The notes below the pieces were generated by a model. That model saw only the letters and a list, made by a program, of their open reading frames with translations, made no database searches and was not told where the DNA came from. Source: Xenosphaeropsis pyriputrescens (taxonomy: Eukaryota; Ascomycota; Leotiomycetes; Phacidiales; Phacidiaceae). Taken from it: 64,000 bases of DNA. Positions 57,247 to 64,000 of the stretch are shown here, in pieces. The stretch covers positions 62,001-126,000 of the forward strand of contig JAGKQE010000016.1 in NCBI GenBank assembly GCA_022609375.1. The letters are read 5' to 3'. Each line of letters opens with the position of its first letter. The stretch's first letter is position 1. The position numbers and the translations under genes are program-made.

Positions 57247-57635
57247 GATGCCTGCTACCAATCATGGCATTGGATCTAACTCGTGAGAGATCTGTGGAGG
57301 TCAGCTGGCTGAGACACCTTCGGCGTGGGGGCGTGTATTATTAGGCGTTCTTTTTCTCTCTTGTCCCATACTTTTATTTAAGCCATTCTTGAGGCGGGCA
57401 TCGCATGGCGGGACTCTTGTACGTAGAGAGTGCTTATGATGATGAAATAGATTTCTGTTTGCTCGTATTGATGGGCTGTTATCGGGGCTCAATCGCTGTG
57501 TTGTGTACCTTGCCCACATTTGAAGGGATATTGAAGACTTCGAAGGATAGTGATTTCTGACGCATCCCAAGGATTTTACAGGACAAAGTGTAATAATATT
57601 AAATTTTCATGGGTTGGATTAAACCCGGGTATCAA
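57247..57635. other. Convergent intergenic region
   Basis: 389 bp between the yip4 stop and the rrn11 stop on the other strand. Nothing distinct is seen. Confidence 0.5.
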
Positions 57636-59003
57636 TTAATCCGATATTTGCTCTTCCTCATCCCCCTCTGCGATAGAAGCAACAGTAACAGACCCCGCCC
57701 CCCTCCCATTCAGACTCCCAATCTTCTTGAACATCTTCCTAGCTCTCTTCTTCTCCTTCTTCAGCCTCTTGAATCCGGCTTCCCTATTTGCTCTCCTCTG
57801 CCTACGCTCAATCCTCCTCGTCGCAAGCTCTCCATCCCCATCGTCGTCCTCATCATCCATATCCACACCCAAGACGTCCGGCACGCCCAGATCCCCCACG
57901 TACAACGCCAGCATGGCGCGCAGCCTCAACAGCCGCACGGCATCCGAGTAGGGCGGACTCGTCATCAGCTCATCCATGCGCGCCGTAACGACCTGCACAG
58001 CCGCAAGCGTCTGCAACCTGACATCCTCCCTGTCCCTCCAAACGCGCTCGTCTGCCCTCGCGCGCCGCTTCGTTTCTGTGCGTTGCGAGAACGTGTACTC
58101 GTCCTCGTCATCCTCCATCCCGTCCGAATCGTCGTCCTCCCCCTCGTACTCGCCCGCATCCTCTCGAGCAGCGATCCGAGCCAGTTCTGTGCGCTGCCTG
58201 TGCTGGATCCCATACACCTCGCACCCGAGCATGGCGGGCCAGAAATCAAGCCCGTTGACCGCCCCCGCGAACTGCCGCTTGTACGGGTACTCGAGAATCA
58301 GCCGCTCGTAGTAGTCCTTCGCCTTCGCCAGCCCCTCCACACTGCCCCACCGTCCTTCCCCATAAACGTGCTCGCCACCCAAGCCCCCAATCCCCGCCGA
58401 CGAACCCGGCGATGAACCAGCCGACTCCTCGCCATACCGCCGCACCCCTTCGCCCTCCCGCACAAGCAGCTCGGCCCCAATCCCCCAATACCCGCTCCGC
58501 CGCAACTCCACGCCCTTCCCGTCAACCCGGCTACGCAGAAGCAGAGCCCACGCCCGACCCGCGCGCGCGATATCCCCCTCGTCCAGACTGCGATGCAGCA
58601 CAGCAGTCAGCACGCCCAGATGCCGCAGTCGCTGCCCGAGCTCGCGCTCCCGCCGAGCACCCGCCACGCTCTCAACGCCTCCGTCCCCCTCGTCCTCCCT
58701 GCTCCGCAGCCCCTGCTGCTGCCGTGGCAACCCCCGGTGCGGGAAGTCCTTCACGACCGGCAGCGCCTCGTCCAGTGCCAGCCCGGCTGCTCGGTACTGC
58801 GTGATTTCCGACGGTGTCAGGCTCAGCGGGTTCGTTAGTGCTGCTGAGATGGTCGGTTGGGTGCGTGAGGGCGAGAGCTCGGGGAGGCTGTCTTCGTCTT
58901 CGTCATCGTCGCGTTTGCGCTTGCGCGAGAGGATGGATTTTAGAGGGGTATGGGAGGCAGGTTGCCGTGAGGTGTGGGCTATTGGCAGCGTGAATAGTGG
59001 CAT
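57636..59003 (-). CDS. rrn11: RNA polymerase I initiation factor Rrn11-like
   Basis: Single exon, 455 residues, starting MPLFTLPIAHTSRQP. After a basic/acidic start (SRKRKRDDDEDEDS) come helices typical of the RNA_pol_I_TF family: VLTAVLHRSLDEGDIARAGRAWALLLRSRVDGKGVELRRSGYW-type, LAKAKDYYERLILEYPY, GLDFWPAMLGCEVYGI. A long acidic insert (EYEGEDDDSDGMEDDEDE) and a Lys/Arg-rich C-terminal stretch (KRLKKEKKRARKMFKK) fit a nucleolar protein. Rrn11 is part of the core factor (with Rrn6 and Rrn7) that recruits Pol I to the rDNA promoter; it relates to TAF1A in animals. It is head-to-head with hrq1. The family call rests on pattern recall, so TAF1A-like is an equivalent name. Confidence 0.82.
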   Translation of the reverse strand: MPLFTLPIAHTSRQPASHTPLKSILSRKRKRDDDEDEDSLPELSPSRTQPTISAALTNPLSLTPSEITQYRAAGLALDEALPVVKDFPHRGLPRQQQGLRSREDEGDGGVESVAGARRERELGQRLRHLGVLTAVLHRSLDEGDIARAGRAWALLLRSRVDGKGVELRRSGYWGIGAELLVREGEGVRRYGEESAGSSPGSSAGIGGLGGEHVYGEGRWGSVEGLAKAKDYYERLILEYPYKRQFAGAVNGLDFWPAMLGCEVYGIQHRQRTELARIAAREDAGEYEGEDDDSDGMEDDEDEYTFSQRTETKRRARADERVWRDREDVRLQTLAAVQVVTARMDELMTSPPYSDAVRLLRLRAMLALYVGDLGVPDVLGVDMDDEDDDGDGELATRRIERRQRRANREAGFKRLKKEKKRARKMFKKIGSLNGRGAGSVTVASIAEGDEEEQISD

Positions 59004-59538
59004 TTTGGTGAGGTTGGTTGTGTGGAGGGTTGGGGTAAGATTCTGAAATTTATCGCGAGTGAGTGGGCTTATCGATTGGAAGTTTTGGATTGATTGGCGA
59101 TAAGGATGAGATTGCGTTCCACTTTATGTTTTGGTGTTATAGCCATCCTGTACATTTTTGTTTGGGGTTTTAGACTTGAAAGATCTTTATGTAGTCTCCT
59201 ATAATCCTGTATTTAATTCGAGGTCCAGAGATCGTAGATGCAAGAAAGATTATGGCAATTTTTCTATATAAACCAAATCACGTGATACCGCGAAATCACT
59301 CTAGCTTTGTACGCGACGCGAACGACTATGGCGTCACCATCTTCAAGTCGATTGCAAGAAAGAATTAAGAATTTCATAGTAATTTGATACTCGTGTTTTT
59401 CCGCTCAGCCCAATTGTTCTACCTTCATGTCCCAGAGGATCCCCTGTTGGAAGCAGAAAGTGCTCAAACAGAAAGTGTCGCCACCTTAGAATTCAACCCA
59501 AACACAAAGCTCACATGGCAATTTGATCACCACTCAAG
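59004..59538. promoter_or_regulatory. Bidirectional promoter rrn11/hrq1 with palindromic E-box
   Basis: 535 bp between two opposed starts. A perfect 10-bp palindrome, ATCACGTGAT, lies at 59277-59286, almost midway, next to a TATATAA at 59266-59272. TCACGTGA is the best Cbf1/USF-type bHLH site. Regulation of both genes through it is inference. Confidence 0.65.
59277..59286. promoter_or_regulatory. Palindromic E-box (ATCACGTGAT)
   Basis: Perfect inverted repeat centred on CACGTG, midway between two divergent genes. Confidence 0.7.
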
Positions 59539-62500
59539 ATGCCATTGAAGGCAGCATCCGTATCGGGCAATGTGGTCAGGGAGCGGAAGAGAAAGACTGC
59601 CGAAGATGTTGGAGAAAAAGAGCCTTCTGAATCTATCGCTGAATCCTCAAGCGCCACATCCATCCCCACCAAAACGAAAGATGGAGGGCCCAAACCCAAG
59701 AGAACAGCCAAACCCAAAACACTCCCAGCTCTTTTGCGAGCATCTTCCACCGCTTCAAATCCAGTCACCGCGGAAGTGCCGTACACACCGTACTTCACGG
59801 CACTTGAGAAAACTCATAGAGCATTGAATCTGGTTTTTACGTTCTGCTGCACCCGCAAACACCTGGCGACAACGTTTGATACGATCAAAAGCTCTGTGGA
59901 GGGGCATATCAAGCGAGACTTATTGATCGAGGACATCGCAGCTCTTGTAGCACTCCGGCCTACTGGTATCAACTTCACATATGTGGATGAGGCTATGTTG
60001 CAAATTGATGTTCATGGAGCAGAAAAGGATGAGACATTTAAAGGGGGCCGAGTAAAGGTTTTCCATGTGGCTGGTCCGCCGCCTGACGCTTCTGTAGGAG
60101 GGATCACTGGAATCGAGGAATTGGGAGCCTCAGATAATGGCGAGGCGAAAGAGGTTCTCCTTTTCGAGTATGTGGACGGCGATTTGAAGCGCCAAGTGGC
60201 ACACAAGAAGACAGGAGAACCGACGAACGTATCGAGGAAGCTTAAGGATGAGGATCTCAAAATGCCAGTTTATAGTCAGAAACAGATGATGACTCTGATT
60301 GACAAGCGGAACAAGAAATTCGCTAATGCCCTAAATGTCTTTTTGAATCGTTGTGGAAAGGAGGACCTCGATGCTGAGACTGAGTTGAAGGACATGGCTC
60401 AAGCTTATATTCCGAGACCTGCAGAGTCTAGGATGGGCACTCCCAGGTCCGAACACAGTATTTTGCCAAAATCTATACCGAAAGATCGGAAGAGTGTTTC
60501 TGAGATAATTGGTGAGCTTAAGGAGAGCGAATGGTACACTGGTCAGATTGTTCCGGACGGTCACCGCGTATTCGACCCTCAAGAGGCTATATATGGTGAC
60601 TTGAACTTTCAGCTCAGTCAAGATTTAGTGAACGCCTTATACAACACGAAAGGCATCACACAGCTCTATGCACACCAGGCCGAAGCCATTAACAACTTGT
60701 ACGAAGGGCACCATGTCGTTGTAGCGACTTCTACGAGTTCAGGGAAATCTCTAATTTATCAGATTCCGGTGCTCCATGAATTAGAAAGAGATAATGAGTC
60801 GAGAGCAATGTACATCTTCCCAACCAAGGCGCTGGCACAGGATCAGCGTCGAAGTCTGAAAGAGATGATGCGATTTATGACGGGCTTAGAGGAAGCGATT
60901 GTGGAGACGTTCGATGGGGATACGGAAATGAAAGATCGGAATATGATTAGAGACGAGGGTAGGATCATCTTCACAAATCCAGACATGTTACATATCACCA
61001 TCCTCCCACAAGAAGAGAGATGGAGGACATTCCTTAAAAATCTAAAGTTTGTAGTCGTGGATGAGATTCACGTCTACAACGGGCTCTTTGGATCTCATGT
61101 TGCTTTCATCATGAGAAGACTGCGAAGGATATGTGCGGCGATGGGAAACAGTCATATCAAATTTATCTCTTGTTCTGCCACTGTGGCGAACCCTCAGGAC
61201 CATTTCAAGACTATTTTCGGCATCGAAGATGTGCGCATGACAGATTTTGATGGTTCACCATCTGGTAGAAAGGAGTTTCTTTGCTGGAATACTCCATATA
61301 AGGATCCTGGAGATCCCGGCAGCGGAAGAGGTGATACAATGGCCGAAGCTGCAAGACTGTTCTGTCAGTTAATTCTTCGAGGAGTGCGGGTCATTGCTTT
61401 CTGCCGAGTAAGAAAGAAGTGCGAGGTGCTTGTTGGAGCGGTCAAGTATGAGCTGGCACAACTTGAACGACCTGAGTGTATGGCAAGGGTCATGGGATAT
61501 CGTGGTGGTTATACGCCTCAAGACCGCAGACGCATTGAAAGTGAAATGTTTGAAGGAAAACTCATGGGTATAATTGCCACCACTGCCCTCGAACTCGGTG
61601 TCGACATAGGATCTTTGGACGCAGTCATAACCGTTGGGTTTCCGTATACCATTGCGAATCTACGGCAACAATCAGGCAGAGCTGGCAGAAGGAACAGGGA
61701 TTCCATGTCGGTTCTGATTGGAGACTGTTTTCCTACTGATCAATACTATATGCAGAATCCAGACGAGATCTTCACAAAGCCCAACTGCGAGTTGCAAGTT
61801 GATCTTCAGAATATGCTAGTACTCGAAGGTCATGTTCAGTGCGCTGCATACGAGATGCCCATTCGTGCCGACGAGGACGAAATTTATTTTGGGAAGAACC
61901 TAGCTGAAATCGCCGAGGAACGTATGGTAAAGGATAGTTTAGGATTTTATCACTGCAATGAGCGCTTCCGACCATTCCCATCAAAGTTTGTGGCTATCCG
62001 GGATACAGAAGAAGATCACTTCGCCATTATAGATATCAGCCATGGCAAAAATATCGTGTTGGAAGAGCTCGAAGCCTCTCGAGCAAACTACACTCTCTAT
62101 GATGGAGGCATCTTTCTGCACCAAGGAAACACCTACCTCATAAAGGAGTTCATCCCAGAACGCAAGATCGCCAAGGTCGAATACGTGAAGGTAGACTGGA
62201 CGACGCAACAACGCGATTTCACAGATGTCGACCCCGTCGAAACTGAAGCCATCCGCCGCATCCCCAACTCCTTCTCACGTGCCTTCTATGGCCCCATCAA
62301 AATCCAACATGTCATCTTCGGCTTCTTCAAATTGGACAAGAAGCGCCGCATTCTTGATGCCATACAGGTAGACAACCCGCCCATCATAATCTACAGCAAA
62401 GGCATGTGGCTCGACATTCCAAAACGCGCCCTCGACATCCTAGTCGAACGGAGGCTGCATGTAGCTGGAGCAATCCACGCCGCTGAACATGCGGTCCTCA

Positions 62501-63051
62501 GTCTGATGCCGAATTTCGTTGTCAGCATGCCGGGCGATGTGCGTACTGAGTGTAAGATTGGCATCAAGGAGTTCGCACAGCGAGAGACGTGCCGTAAGAG
62601 GCCTGCTCGCCTTACCTTCTACGATGCCAAGGGCGGCGCGGGCGGCTCGGGTATCAGCACCAAGGCCTTTGAGTTCATCGATCTGCTGCTCAAACAGGCT
62701 GTCCGTCGTGTGGAGGCTTGCCATTGTCATGAGGGCTGTTTGGAGTGCGTTACGTCTGAGCAGTGTAAGCATGCGAACGAAGTCATGAGTAAGGCGGGAT
62801 CGGAAGTGATTCTGAAATCGCTGCTGAATATGCATATTGATGTCGATGCCTTGCCTATGGGACCTGAGGAAATGAGTCCTGCAGGAATCGAGACGGTTGT
62901 CCTGGCGCAGCCGGTCTTACCTAGGGGACGAATGGTGGATATTGTTGATATTAAGAGGGAGGAGTCTGGGGAGAATGTGGTTGTCCTGGATTCCCTGGCT
63001 GGTGTAGAGGTTAATCGCGAAGCGCAGGTCAAGGAGGAACCGCAAGATTAG
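59539..63051 (+). CDS. hrq1: Hrq1-type RecQ4-like ATP-dependent DNA helicase
   Basis: Single exon, 1170 residues. The SF2 helicase core begins about residue 360 (LYAHQAEAINNLYEGHHVVVATSTSSGKS; Walker A GKS near 402-404). Motif Ia is FPTKALAQDQ. Motif II is DEIH (508-511), motif III SCSATVANP, and motif VI QQSGRAGRR (710-718). The C-terminal half has the DUF1998/MZB region with a Cys/His cluster, CHCHEGCLECVTSEQC (C1061, C1063, C1067, C1070, C1077), expected to bind zinc. These match Hrq1, the fungal RecQ4 homologue, a 3'-5' helicase acting in DNA crosslink repair and telomere maintenance. The N-terminus is basic (RERKRKTAED, KPKRTAKPK) with no clear Sld2-like region. The frame has no stop and needs no intron. 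Confidence 0.95.
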   Translation: MPLKAASVSGNVVRERKRKTAEDVGEKEPSESIAESSSATSIPTKTKDGGPKPKRTAKPKTLPALLRASSTASNPVTAEVPYTPYFTALEKTHRALNLVFTFCCTRKHLATTFDTIKSSVEGHIKRDLLIEDIAALVALRPTGINFTYVDEAMLQIDVHGAEKDETFKGGRVKVFHVAGPPPDASVGGITGIEELGASDNGEAKEVLLFEYVDGDLKRQVAHKKTGEPTNVSRKLKDEDLKMPVYSQKQMMTLIDKRNKKFANALNVFLNRCGKEDLDAETELKDMAQAYIPRPAESRMGTPRSEHSILPKSIPKDRKSVSEIIGELKESEWYTGQIVPDGHRVFDPQEAIYGDLNFQLSQDLVNALYNTKGITQLYAHQAEAINNLYEGHHVVVATSTSSGKSLIYQIPVLHELERDNESRAMYIFPTKALAQDQRRSLKEMMRFMTGLEEAIVETFDGDTEMKDRNMIRDEGRIIFTNPDMLHITILPQEERWRTFLKNLKFVVVDEIHVYNGLFGSHVAFIMRRLRRICAAMGNSHIKFISCSATVANPQDHFKTIFGIEDVRMTDFDGSPSGRKEFLCWNTPYKDPGDPGSGRGDTMAEAARLFCQLILRGVRVIAFCRVRKKCEVLVGAVKYELAQLERPECMARVMGYRGGYTPQDRRRIESEMFEGKLMGIIATTALELGVDIGSLDAVITVGFPYTIANLRQQSGRAGRRNRDSMSVLIGDCFPTDQYYMQNPDEIFTKPNCELQVDLQNMLVLEGHVQCAAYEMPIRADEDEIYFGKNLAEIAEERMVKDSLGFYHCNERFRPFPSKFVAIRDTEEDHFAIIDISHGKNIVLEELEASRANYTLYDGGIFLHQGNTYLIKEFIPERKIAKVEYVKVDWTTQQRDFTDVDPVETEAIRRIPNSFSRAFYGPIKIQHVIFGFFKLDKKRRILDAIQVDNPPIIIYSKGMWLDIPKRALDILVERRLHVAGAIHAAEHAVLSLMPNFVVSMPGDVRTECKIGIKEFAQRETCRKRPARLTFYDAKGGAGGSGISTKAFEFIDLLLKQAVRRVEACHCHEGCLECVTSEQCKHANEVMSKAGSEVILKSLLNMHIDVDALPMGPEEMSPAGIETVVLAQPVLPRGRMVDIVDIKREESGENVVVLDSLAGVEVNREAQVKEEPQD

Positions 63052-64000
63052 ATGAATACTTGAGGCAATGTATGGGTAGAGAATCATGACTATGTGGCAA
63101 TACCACCATTCTCTTCGAACTTGGTTGTTGACGAAAATCCATGTGATCTGGTTGTTTGTGCTTGAGTTTGCTGACGCAACGATGTGATGATCTCGTGTGC
63201 AAATATTTTTGCGTGCCGTCACTTGAAGTCAGAAGGTAGATATCACCTCCCGTTATACAGTCGATTGCTTTCAAGAATATGGTCTGGGTATCTGCGATGA
63301 ACTATTATATAAGTGCCAAGTTTAGGGTCTTCCCCCCTCTTCTCTTGAAATATGAGCAGCGAAAATCGCGTCGTACATGTTTGAGAACACTGAAATATAT
63401 ATCCATAATCTCTATCAGTTCATCGTCTTCAATCACTCTACTTCTGGAGACAGTTGCTATTCGATTCGTGCAATCTAAGAGGGACATGTTCAGTCCTGTA
63501 GGTTCTTTTCTGTCTTGAAACTGGATATATTGAAGATGTGTATATAATACCGTAATGGTCAGCAAGCCTATCTAGATATATAGTTAGCTACTGTTGCATC
63601 TTTCTACCTAGATGCGTCTTCGTTGAAAGACGTAAGAACATGCGAACCTCCTATTATGGCACGGCTGAGAGACTCATCGCGAGGATTGAAGAACTTGTCA
63701 ACTTGAGTACAGGATTGCGGCACATCATCAAATTCTTGGTATCAGTTTTGCTGTAAAAATCGAGCTGCAGTTATGTACTAGCCTTCTATCCTGTTTTAAT
63801 ATTGTTTACTCCTGAGTGAAAGAGAAGAAGTCGCATAGAACACACAAATTTGCGGTGACAGCAGTTGTTGTGGCTGCTACAGCTAGCAGTCTGTCGCAGG
63901 TGCGCCGAAGAGGTATAAATATTTCCTGGACACCCTATTCACTTCATCTTTCTTCATCACCAGAAATCAACAGCTAGTAGCTGTCCAGAGTAGCTAACAA
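63052..64000. other. Right-end intergenic region
   Basis: 949 bp after hrq1. Short ORFs only. The last 120 bases look promoter-like (AGGTATAAATA near 63910, C/T-rich after it), so another plus-strand gene may begin beyond the window. Confidence 0.45.

Overview
The window is nuclear DNA from a filamentous ascomycete (Pezizomycotina). The evidence is many genes interrupted by short introns (about 46-100 nt, GT..AG, with CTAAC/CTGAT-like branch sites), a Zn2Cys6 regulator and a C2H2 regulator with the fungal middle-homology region, a complex I 29.9 kDa-type subunit, and an intron-less tRNA-Ile with no encoded CCA. A Polycomb EED homologue is present. PRC2 is missing from budding yeasts and Aspergillus but kept in many Sordariomycetes, Leotiomycetes and Dothideomycetes, so one of those classes is the best inference; genus cannot be told from the sequence alone. 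All exon borders were placed by eye from splice consensus, reading phase and family similarity. They are models, not transcripts.

Layout. 0-10 kb: a FUSC/DUF2421-type membrane transporter (minus) head-to-head with IST1 (plus), then a five-exon C2H2 transcription factor (minus). 9.4-12.8 kb is gene-poor. 12.8-20.3 kb: a SAP30-like Sin3-binding protein, mitochondrial DnaJ (Mdj1) and the ESCRT-associated protein Bro1, all plus. 21-26 kb: a Zn2Cys6 regulator and the SAGA subunit Spt3. 27-32.4 kb: a zinc-knuckle protein, a GRE2-like reductase (minus), the AP-2 sigma subunit and a small single-span membrane protein. 33-39.3 kb: a secreted bilirubin-oxidase-like multicopper oxidase (minus) and a secreted protein of unknown function. 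39.6-44 kb: tRNA-Ile(AAT), a complex I NDUFA5-type subunit and a Yrb2/RanBP3-type Ran-binding protein. 45.4-55.3 kb: EED (minus) and a PAS-domain protein (plus) diverge across a 5.75 kb stretch with no supported gene. 56-63 kb: a Yip4/YIPF6-type Golgi protein, the Pol I factor Rrn11 and the helicase Hrq1.

There is no secondary-metabolite cluster, transposon with an intact ORF, CRISPR array, phage or plasmid element. The genes are mostly conserved housekeeping functions: endosomal sorting (IST1, BRO1, AP-2 sigma, YIP4), chromatin and transcription (SAP30, SPT3, EED, RRN11, HRQ1, three regulators) and mitochondria (MDJ1, complex I). I see no convincing undescribed multi-gene system. The best leads are the EED/PAS divergent gap, two introns whose retention would add hydrophobic segments (Spt3 C-terminus, Zn2Cys6 regulator), microexons in EED, a 5'-high GC3 gradient in several conserved genes, and a recurrent TACCTA/TAGGTA word in the gene-poor stretches.
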